DNA from: JAYKHL01 sp035284865
GTDB lineage: Bacteria; Cyanobacteriota; Sericytochromatia; S15B-MN24; JAQBPE01
Assembly: GCA_035284865.1 (NCBI GenBank)
Contig: JAYKHL010000037.1
Coordinates: forward strand, 1-64,000
Direction of reading: 5' to 3'
Length of the DNA: 64,000 nt
Positions 7,013-15,991 of this stretch are shown one piece after another. Within the stretch, counting starts at the first letter, position 1; every line of letters begins with the position of its first letter. The position numbers and the translations under genes were made by a program. Under the pieces are notes generated by a model that was not told the DNA's origin, searched no databases, and saw only the letters and a list, made by a program, of their open reading frames with translations.

Positions 7013-8947
7013 ATGCCTCTCGTCAACCCAGCCCTGCGTGGTCCCAGCCTGCGCCTCGGCATCACGCTTGCCCTCGGCGGCAGCTGGGTGCTTGGCTGCG
7101 GCGGCTCGCCCACGGGTGTGGCTGGTCAGGGCGCAGCGAACCTGCCGCCTCAGACGAACCCGGGCGTTGCGGACAAGGACAAGGGCAAGAAGGGGGCCGA
7201 CACCGAAGGCCCGCGGCGGGACCTGAAAGGAAGCGTCACGGACGCCCTGACCGGTGCCCCCGTCGAAAACGCGGTCGTCGTGCTGGAGGGCCTCCAGACC
7301 ACGGTCGTTTCCACCCCGATTCCGGCGGCGCCCTCGCCGAGCAAGGACGAACTTGACGACGACGGCCCGGCTGGTGGCGGAGGGGGCCCCGGCCGGTCCT
7401 TCCGCGTCGCCCAGGCAGACAACCCGGTGTTGCCCTCGGCCGAGACCACGGTCGCGCCATCCGGGAGCCCCTCGCCCGGATCGGCCAGCCCCTCCGGCTC
7501 ACCCTCCTTGCCGAGTAGCCCGGCGGCGCCCGATGCCAGCGCCTCCCCTGCAGGCCCGGCCGCCTCTTCCTCCCCTTCACGCCCGAGCTCCCCCGCGCCA
7601 GGCGCCGCCTCACCCACCCCCGCGCCGGGCGCGAGCCCGGCCTCCCCCGGACCGGGGCCGACGCCGCTGCCCGTGACCACCTACCGCGTCGACTCCCAGG
7701 GGCGCTTCGAGCTGAAAGGCATTCCAGAGGGGAGCTACAACCTCACGTTCTGGGCCCCCGGCTACCAGGCCGTCACCTACCAGGGGGCGCTGCAGCCAGA
7801 GGCTGAGGTTCGGCTGAGGCCGCTGTCGCCCGATGCCAAGCAGTTCCACACGCTGAAGGGGGTCGTGCGCCAGGCGAACGACGCCCCGGCCTCCGGCGTG
7901 GCCGTGGAGATCTCCTCGATGGCGGGCAAGCTGGTGGGACAGCGGGAAGAGTCGGATGCCCAGGGGGCGTTTGCCATGACGGGCATTCCCGCCGGGAACT
8001 ACGCGGCCGCGGCCTGGACCACCAACCTGGAGGGGGAGGTGGCCACCTTCGCGATGGTGCGGGAGATTCCGGTGGCACTCGGCCGCGAGCGTCGGTCCGT
8101 GTCACCGACCCTTCGGTTGCTCTCTGTCACCGCGCCCCTGCTGCTGGCCGGCACCGTGGAGGGCTCCGCCAAGGAGGCGGAGGTCAAGGCCGCCTTGGCA
8201 GCCAAGAAGCCCATCCCCGGGGTGCGTCCGACCCGGGTCAGCGCGAGCATCCGCGTGGGGGACGGCGAGATTCCGCTGGTCAGCGTGCCGGTCGGGACGG
8301 ACGGCTACTTCCGGCTGCGGCTGCCCTCCCTGCCCGAGGGCGCAACCTACCACCTGACGGCCTCGGGCCAGAGTGAGGCGGGTCAGACGAGCCATCGCCA
8401 CCTGTACGATATGGAAGGTCCAGACCCCAAGCTCAGCCTCACCCTCCCTGGCGCCCCGGACGGCGTGCGCCTCGACGTCCGCACGAAGCACCCCCGGTTC
8501 TCTTGGGACGCCCTTGGCGCCTCGGTCAACGCCTATCGCCTCTCCGTCGAGCGGCTCGGTGACGACGGAGACACCCTGTGGGAGGCCTGGACCACGGGCA
8601 CGACGGTGCACCTGCCGAACACCAAGGAGTTGCCCTTCCTGCGGGAAGGGGAAAGCTACCGGTACACCCTCGCGGCCGTGACGCTGTTGGATGACAAGAA
8701 ATTTGAGCTGTCCGATCTGGCCGACCGGCCCTGGGAGGCCAGCGCCCTGACGCGGCCCCAGACCTTCGAGGTCGTGCGGTTGAAGCCAGGCGGCCAGCCG
8801 AAGGCCTCACCGACGCTGAGCAACGTGAAGCCCCTCAGCGCCCCCCCGCGCCCCCCCCGAGTTTCGGCAACCGCCTCGCCATCCCCCGCCGCCACCGGCA
8901 AACCGAAGCCCAAGAGTCCACGCATCAAGCCCCTGGAGCTGCCGTGA
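7013..8947 (+). CDS. Large lipoprotein with carboxypeptidase-regulatory-like domains
   Basis: 644 aa. Signal peptide and lipobox WVLGC at about residues 21-25. Domains in order: a Lys/Asp-rich stretch; a first carboxypeptidase-D-regulatory-like beta-sandwich (LKGSVTDALTGAPVENAVVVLEG) interrupted by a roughly 120-residue Pro/Ser/Ala/Gly linker and resumed at YRVDSQGRFELKGIPEGSYNLTF; a second one (HTLKGVVRQANDAPASGVAVEI...GIPAGNYAAA); then fibronectin-like strands and a Pro/Lys tail. ATG at 7013 has GGAGG seven bases before. Likely cell-surface adhesin or scaffold; the binding target cannot be read from sequence. Confidence 0.7.
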   Translation: MPLVNPALRGPSLRLGITLALGGSWVLGCGGSPTGVAGQGAANLPPQTNPGVADKDKGKKGADTEGPRRDLKGSVTDALTGAPVENAVVVLEGLQTTVVSTPIPAAPSPSKDELDDDGPAGGGGGPGRSFRVAQADNPVLPSAETTVAPSGSPSPGSASPSGSPSLPSSPAAPDASASPAGPAASSSPSRPSSPAPGAASPTPAPGASPASPGPGPTPLPVTTYRVDSQGRFELKGIPEGSYNLTFWAPGYQAVTYQGALQPEAEVRLRPLSPDAKQFHTLKGVVRQANDAPASGVAVEISSMAGKLVGQREESDAQGAFAMTGIPAGNYAAAAWTTNLEGEVATFAMVREIPVALGRERRSVSPTLRLLSVTAPLLLAGTVEGSAKEAEVKAALAAKKPIPGVRPTRVSASIRVGDGEIPLVSVPVGTDGYFRLRLPSLPEGATYHLTASGQSEAGQTSHRHLYDMEGPDPKLSLTLPGAPDGVRLDVRTKHPRFSWDALGASVNAYRLSVERLGDDGDTLWEAWTTGTTVHLPNTKELPFLREGESYRYTLAAVTLLDDKKFELSDLADRPWEASALTRPQTFEVVRLKPGGQPKASPTLSNVKPLSAPPRPPRVSATASPSPAATGKPKPKSPRIKPLELP

Positions 8948-9071
8948 TCTCAGGCTGGGCTCGGGGCTGGAGAGCAGGTGCGTCTGGCTCCTCTGATGCG
9001 CGTGGCTTCGGGGGCCCTCGGGTGGCTTCGGGGCCTCCTCGTGAGGACAGGTCGGGCGGAGACTCCCGGCC

Positions 9072-9668
9072 GTGACCGAGCAGGACCTGACCGAGCGCGG
9101 CCTGACACGGGAAGGCGTCTTCAAGGGGCGGCTGTTGAGCGTTCGGGTGGACACGGTGGCCCTGCCCGATGGGCGGACCGCGCAGCGTGAAGTGGTGGAA
9201 CACCCTGGTGCGGTCGCCGTGCTTCCCGTGGCGCAGGATGGAACCTTGCTGCTCGTGCGACAGTTCCGCTATGCCGTGGGGGCGATGTCTCTTGAACTGC
9301 CAGCCGGCTGCCTCGATCGCCCTGGAGAGCCCCTGGAGGCCGCAGCCAGGCGGGAGCTGAGGGAGGAAACGGGCCACGACGCGGCCCGGTGGACGTACCT
9401 CGGGAGATTTCACTCTTCCCCGGGTGTCCTCGGGGAAACCGTACATCTCTGGCTTGCTGAAGGCCTCACGGCGGGCGCACCCTCGCCCGACGAGGATGAA
9501 TGGGTCGCGGTGGTGCCCATGGCCCTGTCGGAGGCCCTCGAGGCCATACAACGGGGCGAGATTCGAGACGCCAAGACCGTCGTGGGGCTGTTGTGGCTTG
9601 CGCGCTTCGGGCAGGCCACGAAGCAGCAGGCGCCGCAGCCCCCCCCCGCCACCCTCGAGGACGCCTGA
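9072..9668 (+). CDS. Nudix hydrolase, ADP-ribose pyrophosphatase type
   Basis: 198 aa, hydrolyses ADP-ribose-like nucleoside diphosphates in the cytoplasm. Before the Nudix box comes AVAVLPVAQDGTLLLVRQFRYAVGAMSLELPAG, typical of the NudF group. The box itself reads GCLDRPGE-x7-RELREETG and has one extra residue between the first Gly and Glu compared with GX5E. Start GTG 9072; CGGAG lies about 12 bases before. Stop overlaps the next gene by one base, so they are probably co-transcribed. Confidence 0.88.
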   Translation: MTEQDLTERGLTREGVFKGRLLSVRVDTVALPDGRTAQREVVEHPGAVAVLPVAQDGTLLLVRQFRYAVGAMSLELPAGCLDRPGEPLEAAARRELREETGHDAARWTYLGRFHSSPGVLGETVHLWLAEGLTAGAPSPDEDEWVAVVPMALSEALEAIQRGEIRDAKTVVGLLWLARFGQATKQQAPQPPPATLEDA

Positions 9669-10189
9669 TGGCGACGAGGCCGTTGCTGTGGGGCTCGGCG
9701 CTCGTGGCCATCACGACCGCCCTCCCGGGGTGCAAGCTGCCCTACCGCACCCTGCCACAGGTGCTGCTCGTGCCGTACCGAAGCCTGGTCTCCGACCTGG
9801 GCATCGAGGGAGAGACGTGCCTGCAGGCCCCCGCCACGGACCTGGCGGTGCCCCCGGAGGCCGCCCAGCTTCAGGTGCGGGCGGCCCGCCTGCGGCTCTT
9901 CATCACGAACGAGGGGCCCGCCCAGCTGATGGTCTCCCCCCACCTCGCGCCGCGGGGCACGGACCCCTACAGCCTACCGAGCCTCGAGTCGGGGGGCGGC
10001 CTGCCCCTGGCCGGTCACGGCGGGACGCTGGAGCGCAGCTACCCCCTGGCAGCCCCGATGTTCAAGGCCCCAGCCTGGACCTTCGGGATGCGAGTGACGA
10101 GCCCTGCCACCTGGCCGGTCGAGTTGCCAGTAGCGGGCGCTCACCTGGAGGTCAAGTGGCAGATCGACGTCGACGCGAGCCTGCTCTGA
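9668..10189 (+). CDS. Predicted lipoprotein of unknown function
   Basis: 173 aa. N-terminal signal peptide with lipobox ALPGC at about residues 19-23. The remainder is beta-rich (LQVRAARLRLFITNEGPAQLMVSPHL...AHLEVKWQIDVDASLL) with no family I recognise. ATG overlaps the TGA of the Nudix gene by one base, so translation is coupled. The next gene starts inside its 3' end. Confidence 0.6.
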   Translation: MATRPLLWGSALVAITTALPGCKLPYRTLPQVLLVPYRSLVSDLGIEGETCLQAPATDLAVPPEAAQLQVRAARLRLFITNEGPAQLMVSPHLAPRGTDPYSLPSLESGGGLPLAGHGGTLERSYPLAAPMFKAPAWTFGMRVTSPATWPVELPVAGAHLEVKWQIDVDASLL

Positions 10190-11160
10190 GCCCAGGCCAG
10201 CCCGCCCGCCACCACCTGGTCTTCCTCGACCGGGCCACGCTGCCGGTGCCCCTGCGACGACCGGCATTCGCCCACACCTGGGCCGAACACCCACAGACGG
10301 CCCCCGCCGAGGTGATCCAGCGGCTGGCTGGTGCGACCGTCGCGATCACGAACAAGGTGCCGCTCACCCGCGAGGCCCTGGCGGCCATTCCCTCCCTCAG
10401 GCTGGTGGCAGTGGCCGCCACCGGCACCGACGTGGTGGATCTCAGCGCCTGCGCCGAGGCCGGCGTGGCCGTGACCAACGTCCGCAACTACGCCGGAGGC
10501 GCCGTCGCCGAACACGTCTTCACCCTCCTGCTCGCCCTGCGCCGGAGCCTGCTCACTCACCTGGAGGTCGCCCGCGGTGGGGCCTGGTCGGCGTCCGGCC
10601 AGTTCTGCTTTCACGGCCCCGCCGTGCGTGATCTGGAGGGCTCCACGCTGGGCCTAATAGGCCACGGAGTGCTATCACAAAGCGTGCAAATGCGAGCCGA
10701 AGCCTTCGGCATGCGCGTGCTGGTGGCAGAGCGCCGAGGCGCCACCGTGCTGCGGCCCGGACGCCTTGCCTTCGACGAGGTGCTCGCCGCCTCGGACGTG
10801 ATCAGCCTCCACTGTCCGCTGACGTCGGAGACACGGCACCTGATCGACAGGCGCGCCCTGGCCCTGATGAGGCCTCAGGCTATCCTCATCAACACGGCCA
10901 GGGGAGGCCTCATCGACGCCAGCGCCCTCTTGCAAGCTCTCGACGAGGGCCGGTTGGCTGGCGCCGGGTTGGACGTGCTCGACACGGAGCCCCCCCCCAC
11001 TGACCACCCTTTGCTCCGGCGGCCAGACCCACGCCTGATCATCACCCCTCACGTCGCCTGGGCCAGCACCCAGAGCATGGCCCGGCTTGGAGAGCAACTG
11101 GTGTCGGTGATCGAAGCCTGGGAGCAAGGCCACCCGAGGAATCTGGTGAGTCTGAGCTGA
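10156..11160 (+). CDS. D-isomer-specific 2-hydroxyacid dehydrogenase
   Basis: 334 aa, NAD(P)-dependent reduction of 2-oxoacids such as glyoxylate/hydroxypyruvate. Family marks: ITNKVPLTREALAAIPSLRLVAVAATGTDVVDL, the catalytic Arg in INTARGGLID, Glu in LDTEPP and His in ITPHVAWAS. The dinucleotide loop reads GHGVLS, so the third Gly of GxGxxG is Ser. There is no ATG at the N-terminus; I chose GTG 10156 with GGAGG four bases upstream, overlapping the lipoprotein gene by 34 bases. A CTG at 10216 would give the more usual N-terminus LVFLD. Confidence 0.85.
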   Translation: MADRRRREPALSPGQPARHHLVFLDRATLPVPLRRPAFAHTWAEHPQTAPAEVIQRLAGATVAITNKVPLTREALAAIPSLRLVAVAATGTDVVDLSACAEAGVAVTNVRNYAGGAVAEHVFTLLLALRRSLLTHLEVARGGAWSASGQFCFHGPAVRDLEGSTLGLIGHGVLSQSVQMRAEAFGMRVLVAERRGATVLRPGRLAFDEVLAASDVISLHCPLTSETRHLIDRRALALMRPQAILINTARGGLIDASALLQALDEGRLAGAGLDVLDTEPPPTDHPLLRRPDPRLIITPHVAWASTQSMARLGEQLVSVIEAWEQGHPRNLVSLS

Positions 11161-11181
11161 CACCATGTGCAGCGGGGGTGC

Positions 11182-11217
11182 AAAAAAGCCCCGGCGCCAC
11201 GTGGGGGGCTCCGGGGC
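11182..11217 (-). terminator. rho-independent terminator of metK
   Basis: Minus strand: GCCCCGG stem paired with CCGGGGC, then six T. It sits 26 bases after the metK stop and between convergent genes; it may also slow transcripts from the dehydrogenase side. Confidence 0.8.
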
Positions 11218-11242
11218 CGGCTCAGGACGAGATGATGCCGCG

Positions 11243-12472
11243 TCAGACGGCCGCGGTGTTTGCAGCGGCAGCCTCTCGCAGGGCCGCCACCTTGTCGAGC
11301 CGCTCCCACGGCACGTCGACGTCCGTGCGTCCGAAGTGGCCGTACGCCGCAACCTGCTTGTACAGCGGCCGCCGGAGGTCCAACATCCGGATGATTCCGG
11401 CGGGCCGAAGGTCAAAATGCTCCGCCACGAGGCGCTCGATGTGCTCGTCCGGTAGCGTCCCGGTGCCGTAGGTGTCCACGAAGATGGAGGTCGGGCGGGC
11501 CACGCCAATGGCGTATGACAGCTGGATCTCGACCTGCTTCGCGAGCCCCGCGGCGACGATGTTCTTTGCCACGTAGCGCGCCGCGTAGGCTGCAGATCGA
11601 TCCACCTTCGTGGGATCCTTGCCGCTGAAGGCTCCGCCCCCGTGACGGGCGAACCCACCGTACGTGTCGACAATGATCTTGCGGCCGGTCAGGCCCGCGT
11701 CGCCTTGAGGCCCCCCCACCACGAACCGACCGGACGGGTTGACGAAGATCCGCGTGTCAGGAGCCACGAGGGCGGCAGGCAGGACGGGGTCGAGCACCAG
11801 CGCCCGCAGGTCCGCATCGATCTGCGCCTGCCCCACGCTCGGGTCGTGCTGGGTGGAGATGACGACCGTGTCGATGCGAACGGGTTTCCCCCCTTCGTAT
11901 GCCACGGTAACCTGGGTCTTGCCGTCCGGCCGAAGGTACGAAAGCCCCCCCTCCTTCCGCGCCCACGTCAGCCGCCGGGCCAGCTGGTGGGCCAGCGTGA
12001 TCGGCAGAGGCATCAGCTCGGGCGTCTCATCGCAGGCAAAGCCGAACATCAGCCCCTGGTCGCCGGCCCCGATCTCGTCAATGCGCTTCTCGATTTCCGC
12101 TTCCGACAGCCCCGAGGTGCGCAGCTCGAAGCTGCGGTCAACCGCCGCCGCGATGTCGGGGGATTGCTCGTCGATGGCGGTGAGGACGGCACACGTGTCC
12201 GCATCGAAACCGAACTTGGCCCGGGTATAGCCAATCCCCCGGACGGTCTCGCGGACGAGGCGCGGGATATCGACGTAGCACTGGGTGGTGATCTCACCCG
12301 CCACCAGCACCAGGCCGGTGGTCACGCTCGTCTCACAGGCGACGCGGGCCAGTGGATCCTGGGCCAGGATGGCGTCCAGCACGGCATCCGAGATCTGGTC
12401 GCAGATCTTGTCGGGGTGACCTTCCGTGACCGACTCGGAGGTGAAGAGGTGGCGACGGGTAGGAGTTGGCAC
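11243..12472 (-). CDS. metK: S-adenosylmethionine synthetase
   Basis: 409 aa. Makes SAM from methionine and ATP, cytoplasmic tetramer. Clear signatures: SESVTEGHPDKICDQISDAVLDA at the N-terminus, GAGDQGLMFGFA in the middle and GGGAFSGKDPTKVDRS in the C-terminal third. GTG start at 12472 fits the family N-terminus and has GGAGG eight bases upstream; the frame is open further upstream but that part is not conserved. I looked for a SAM riboswitch in the 200 bases upstream and saw none. Confidence 0.96.
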   Translation of the reverse strand: MPTPTRRHLFTSESVTEGHPDKICDQISDAVLDAILAQDPLARVACETSVTTGLVLVAGEITTQCYVDIPRLVRETVRGIGYTRAKFGFDADTCAVLTAIDEQSPDIAAAVDRSFELRTSGLSEAEIEKRIDEIGAGDQGLMFGFACDETPELMPLPITLAHQLARRLTWARKEGGLSYLRPDGKTQVTVAYEGGKPVRIDTVVISTQHDPSVGQAQIDADLRALVLDPVLPAALVAPDTRIFVNPSGRFVVGGPQGDAGLTGRKIIVDTYGGFARHGGGAFSGKDPTKVDRSAAYAARYVAKNIVAAGLAKQVEIQLSYAIGVARPTSIFVDTYGTGTLPDEHIERLVAEHFDLRPAGIIRMLDLRRPLYKQVAAYGHFGRTDVDVPWERLDKVAALREAAAANTAAV

Positions 12473-12640
12473 AGACGGGTCCTCCAGCGCAGGGACATGG
12501 TTCGCAGCAGCTGGGGCCAGGCCGTGGTGGCAGGTCTGGTGACGGGTGGCCACCGGACACCCGGGGCCGGCGGCGCCAGCGGCAGCGCCAACCGTAACAC
12601 ACGCCCGGAGCGCCGTCAAACGGGCCGAAGGAGCGAGGAA

Positions 12641-12673
12641 ACAGGGCGGGGCGGCCATCACCGCCGCCCCGCC
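12641..12673 (-). terminator. Strong hairpin, probable terminator of the barrel gene
   Basis: Minus strand: an 11-bp perfect stem GGCGGGGCGGC/GCCGCCCCGCC with a seven-base loop starts seven bases after the stop codon and is followed by CCTGTTTCC. The T-tract is weak. Confidence 0.6.
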
Positions 12674-12680
12674 GCCGCCC

Positions 12681-13517
12681 TCAGAAGGCGTAGTAGCCGC
12701 CCAACCCCAACGTCCCCGCGTTGAGCCCCCCCATCAGGGGGTTGCCACGGTAACCGACGAAGAGGTCCGCGGCCCAGTCCTCAGCCAGGCCATACCGCAC
12801 GCCCAGGTTGCCGATGCTCGTGGCGCCCCCCCCCCAGCCGAGGCGCGCATCGATCAGCGCCGAAAGCCGGTCGGTCACCGCCAGGTCAGCGCCGAACCCC
12901 ATCGCCGGCGTGAAGCCGGACGTCTGGGGTTGCCCGAGCGGCGGGTTGGCCGACGCAAAGCCCAGGCCGATGCCCGGAGCCAGCGTCACGTTGAAGCCGG
13001 GTGACAGCGCCACCGTGACGGGGAAGCCGAACCCCGCAGAGCCAGACGTCAGCCCGCCACCCGAGAGGAAGCCTCCCACCAGGCCAGAGGCCGCCACCGC
13101 GACGGGCAGCCCCCCCACCCGAAGGTCGCCCAGCTCCACCTTGCCTCGCACCCCGACGTCGGCAAACAGGTTGCTGACGCCTGCTGCCCCGAGCCCCGTG
13201 GCGCTGATGCCAGCCTCGAGGCCCGGCCGCACGTTCGCATCGGCCCGCACGTTCAGGCCCCCTGCAATGGTGGGAGCCAGGGCCCCGAAGCCGAGCCCCC
13301 CAACCTGCACGCTGCCACCGAACCGGTTCTCGCCCGGCGCCAGCGTCTTCGCCTTCTCCACCTCGAAGTACCGGGTGGGGGCAGCCTGCTGCAAGGCCGC
13401 CTCCTTGAGCCCAACCTGCAGCGTATCGCGCCCCATCGGCTCTGCTGCCTCGGCCACCGAGGCTCCCAGCGCCACCAGCGCCACGAGCCCCCCCACAACT
13501 TTCAGGCCTCCTGCCAT
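12681..13517 (-). CDS. Outer-membrane beta-barrel protein
   Basis: 278 aa. Signal peptide ending ASVAEAAE at about residues 20-27. Residues from about 60 onward alternate Gly/Ala with hydrophobic strands (NRFGGSVQVGGLGFGAL, ...GGLNAGTLGLGGYYAF) and end in Phe, as in outer-membrane barrels; repeated pairs of strands suggest 10-14 strands. ATG 13517 has GGGAGGG five bases upstream. A run of ten G (12826-12835 on the complementary strand) lies in the codons for GWGGGA. Function as pore or structural protein cannot be told. Confidence 0.65.
   Translation of the reverse strand: MAGGLKVVGGLVALVALGASVAEAAEPMGRDTLQVGLKEAALQQAAPTRYFEVEKAKTLAPGENRFGGSVQVGGLGFGALAPTIAGGLNVRADANVRPGLEAGISATGLGAAGVSNLFADVGVRGKVELGDLRVGGLPVAVAASGLVGGFLSGGGLTSGSAGFGFPVTVALSPGFNVTLAPGIGLGFASANPPLGQPQTSGFTPAMGFGADLAVTDRLSALIDARLGWGGGATSIGNLGVRYGLAEDWAADLFVGYRGNPLMGGLNAGTLGLGGYYAF
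12826..12835 (-). repeat. G10 homopolymer in barrel gene
   Basis: Ten consecutive G on the coding strand inside the outer-membrane barrel gene. A slip of one base would truncate the last strands. Confidence 0.9.
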
Positions 13518-13831
13518 GCGACCCTCCCCCTGCGCCCCAGCCCCGTGGGGCATCGTCGTCCGGTCCCGTCGCGCCTCTTGCGCACGTTCGACGTTAGCCA
13601 CGAGGCCGTGCCAGGGTCAACGGTGGCTCGAATGCACGGAGCGTGCAGCCCACCTGTCTCGGCCGGAGCCTGGAGCACCAATCAAGTCTTCGCCCGGCGG
13701 CTGGCTCGTTCTGACGCCCAGGGACGCCGTCACGCCTCGGTCACGTGCCTCCGGGCAAGCCCCCTCGTCGTTCCTGGCCCCTGGACGCCAGCCCGTCGCC
13801 ATCCCCTCGCGCTCATGACTTGAGCGGTGCT
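13518..13831 (-). other. Intergenic region between dnaB and the barrel gene
   Basis: 314 bases. The dnaB-proximal part (about 13665-13834) is a copy of an imperfect dispersed repeat described separately. The other part holds a possible promoter for the barrel gene. No open frame looks coding. Confidence 0.6.
13592..13620 (-). promoter_or_regulatory. Possible promoter of the barrel gene
   Basis: Minus strand TTGACC, 17 bases, CTAACG, about 75 bases before the ATG. The -35 is good, the -10 is poor. Confidence 0.4.
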
Positions 13832-13834
13832 CTA
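13665..13834 (-). repeat. Dispersed repeat copy B, downstream of dnaB
   Basis: Read on the minus strand, this starts at the dnaB TAG and matches the plus-strand segment 21404-21580 after the pqqD-like gene. Shared blocks include GGATGGCGACG, GGCGTCCAGG, GAACGACGAGGGGGC, AGGCACGTG, GAGGCGTGA, ACGAGCC and CTTGAT, in the same order with substitutions and small indels between them. Confidence 0.75.
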
Positions 13835-15184
13835 GCCCCCCCCGGAGAAGCTCTGGGTCGTGATGCTCTGGAACTTGGTCAGGGTCTTCTCGAAGAAGAG
13901 CTCGACGTGACCCACCGGGCCGTTACGGTGCTTCGCGACGATGACCTCGGCCGTCGACTTCTTGTCGGTGTCCGGGTTGTAGTACTCGTCGCGGTAGATG
14001 AACATCACGATGTCCGCATCCTGCTCGATGCTGCCGCTCTCTCGCAGGTCCGAGAGCATGGGACGCTTGTTGGGCCGGCTCTCCACCGCGCGACTGAGCT
14101 GGGAGAGGGCCACGACCGGCACGCGCAGCTCTCGCGCCAGCTGCTTGAGGCCTCGTGAGATGGCCCCCATCGCCGCGGCGCGGTTGTCGTCCTTGGTCGA
14201 GGAGGTGCCGGACGACATCAGCTGGAGGTAGTCCACCATGATCAACCCCAGCTCGCCGGCCTCGGCCATCACGCGGCGGGCCGTGGACCGCAGCTCGGCC
14301 ACCGTCAGGGCGCCGGCGTCATGGATGTAGATGGGCGTCTCGGACAGCAGGCCGATCGCCTGCACCAGCTTGGCCCAGTCAGGCTCTGCCAGGAAGCCGG
14401 TGCGGAGGCGGTGGGAGTCGATGCCGGCCTCCGCACAGAGCATGCGCTGGACCAGCTGCTCCTTGCCCATCTCGAGCGAGTAGATCAGCACCGGCTTGTT
14501 GGTCTCCACAGCCACGTTGCGACAGAAGTTCAGGGCGAGGCTGGTCTTGCCCATGGCTGGTCGGGCGGCCAGAATCAGCAGGTCGCTCGGCTGGAACCCG
14601 TTGAGCATCCCGTCGAGGTCGTAAAAGCCCGTGGGGCTGCCGAGCAGGGAGCTCTTCTCGTGGTAGCGGGTCTCGATGGCCTCGAAGGTCTCGTTGATGA
14701 CGTCCTTGATCGGGGTCATGGAGCCGGTCTGGCGGCGTTGCCCGACCTCGAGGATGGCCCGCTCGGCGCTGTCGAGGATCGTCTCGACGTCCTCCTCCTC
14801 GGCGAAGGCGCCAGCCACGATCTCCGTCCCGACCCGGATCAGGTGGCGAAGCAGCGCCTTGTCGGCCACGATCTTGCCGTAGTACTCGGCGTGCGCGGTC
14901 GTAGGAATGGAGGCCGCCAGGTCGACCAGGTACCCATAGCCACCCACCTCGTCCAAGTGGGTGCCCAGCTCATCACGCAGCGTGATGAGATCGACGGGCT
15001 CACCCCGCTCGTAGAGGGCTCGAACCGCCTCGAAGATGAGGCCATGTGCCTGCCGGTAGAAGCTTTCGGGGGCGAGCAACTGGGAGACGCGAGCAATGGC
15101 CTCCCGGTCGACCATCATGGCCGCCAGCACGGCCTGCTCGGCCTCCAGGTTGTGGGGGGGCACCCTTTCGATGACGTCTTTCAT
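13832..15184 (-). CDS. dnaB: Replicative DNA helicase DnaB
   Basis: 450 aa, hexameric helicase that unwinds DNA at the replication fork. N-terminal domain (VPPHNLEAEQAVLAAMM) at residues 8-100; linker; RecA-like domain from about 180 with Walker A ARPAMGKT (207-214), LIMVDYLQLM (Walker B) and the C-terminal LSDLRESGSIEQDADIV motif. Length is normal and there is no intein. ATG 15184. It follows rplI by 43 bases in the same direction, an arrangement common in bacteria, so the two are likely one transcript. Confidence 0.97.
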   Translation of the reverse strand: MKDVIERVPPHNLEAEQAVLAAMMVDREAIARVSQLLAPESFYRQAHGLIFEAVRALYERGEPVDLITLRDELGTHLDEVGGYGYLVDLAASIPTTAHAEYYGKIVADKALLRHLIRVGTEIVAGAFAEEEDVETILDSAERAILEVGQRRQTGSMTPIKDVINETFEAIETRYHEKSSLLGSPTGFYDLDGMLNGFQPSDLLILAARPAMGKTSLALNFCRNVAVETNKPVLIYSLEMGKEQLVQRMLCAEAGIDSHRLRTGFLAEPDWAKLVQAIGLLSETPIYIHDAGALTVAELRSTARRVMAEAGELGLIMVDYLQLMSSGTSSTKDDNRAAAMGAISRGLKQLARELRVPVVALSQLSRAVESRPNKRPMLSDLRESGSIEQDADIVMFIYRDEYYNPDTDKKSTAEVIVAKHRNGPVGHVELFFEKTLTKFQSITTQSFSGGG

Positions 15185-15227
15185 GGCCGTGCTGCCAGGG
15201 TCAGGCGCCCGTGATGGGGCCCGCGCC

Positions 15228-15677
15228 TCAGGCCTCTTCCTGAACCGACACCGACATCTTTGCCACGACGGCCGGGTGCAGCTTCACCACAAAGGGATGG
15301 CTGCCCAGCGCCTTGATGTGCTCTGGCAGGTCGATCTTGCGCTTGTCGACCTCGAGCCCGGTCTGCTGCTGGATGGCCTGCGCCAGCTCCTTGGGCGTGA
15401 TGGTGCCATACAGCCGACCCATCTCGCCCGCCTTGTGCCGCACGACGATCTTCGCGGCCTCGAGTTGCTTGGCCGTCTCCTGCGCCTGGGCCTTCAGCCG
15501 CTCCTCTCGGCGCTGCTCCGCCTTCTTGCGCTCCTCGAGCTGCTTGAGGGCAGCCGGGGTCGCCTCGGCGGCGAGCTGGCGAGGGAACAGGAAATTCCGC
15601 GCGTAGCCCTCCGAGACATCGACGAGGGCACCTGCCTTGCCGAGTTCCTTCACGTCCTTGTTCAAGATGACCTTCAC
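15228..15677 (-). CDS. rplI: 50S ribosomal protein L9
   Basis: 149 aa. Begins MKVILNKDVKELGKAGALVDVSEGYARNFLFP, the L9 signature, then the long charged helix (residues about 40-75) and the C-terminal rRNA-binding domain. GTG start with GGAGGG about eight bases upstream. A TATAAT box (15721-15726, minus strand) lies 44 bases upstream. Confidence 0.97.
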   Translation of the reverse strand: MKVILNKDVKELGKAGALVDVSEGYARNFLFPRQLAAEATPAALKQLEERKKAEQRREERLKAQAQETAKQLEAAKIVVRHKAGEMGRLYGTITPKELAQAIQQQTGLEVDKRKIDLPEHIKALGSHPFVVKLHPAVVAKMSVSVQEEA

Positions 15678-15720
15678 GGGCTGCTTCCCTCCAACACGGT
15701 TCCGGGCAACGGGCGGCCCG

Positions 15721-15728
15721 ATTATACC
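15721..15728 (-). promoter_or_regulatory. -10 element GGTATAAT upstream of rplI
   Basis: Perfect TATAAT on the minus strand preceded by GG; no convincing -35, so probably an extended -10 type promoter. Start predicted near 15714. Confidence 0.6.
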
Positions 15729-15802
15729 ACCCGCTCCACGCCGGCCTCGTCGCAGGCGTCCCCCTGATGCGGTAGGCTGGGTGCCACGAAGGAGGGTCTC
15801 CG

Positions 15803-15991
15803 ATGCTGACCACCGTCACCACCCTGTTGATTGTCTCGACCCTGGTCCAGGCGGCCAGGAACCGCCGCCAGTGGGAAGCTTACCAGGCGGGCAAGCTCAC
15901 GCGCGGCCAGATGGTGAATCGCATCACCACCACCGTGCTGCTGGCCGTCGGGAGCCTCGGCCTGGTCGTGTTGAAGCTACTGGGGTTGTGA
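15803..15991 (+). CDS. Small two-helix membrane protein
   Basis: 62 aa, unknown function. Two hydrophobic segments (about 1-17 and 41-62) flank a basic loop (RNRRQWEAYQAGKLTRGQM), giving a predicted hairpin in the inner membrane. Excellent ribosome site (GAAGGAGGG) eight bases before the ATG supports it as real. A weak -10 (TAGGCT at 15773) lies upstream. Its last 15 bases overlap the 3' end of the converging lipoprotein gene. Confidence 0.7.
   Translation: MLTTVTTLLIVSTLVQAARNRRQWEAYQAGKLTRGQMVNRITTTVLLAVGSLGLVVLKLLGL

Noticed and set aside
12473..12680. Possible SAM riboswitch before metK
   Set aside because: No conserved SAM-box core is visible; only the terminator of the upstream gene and an SD site are.
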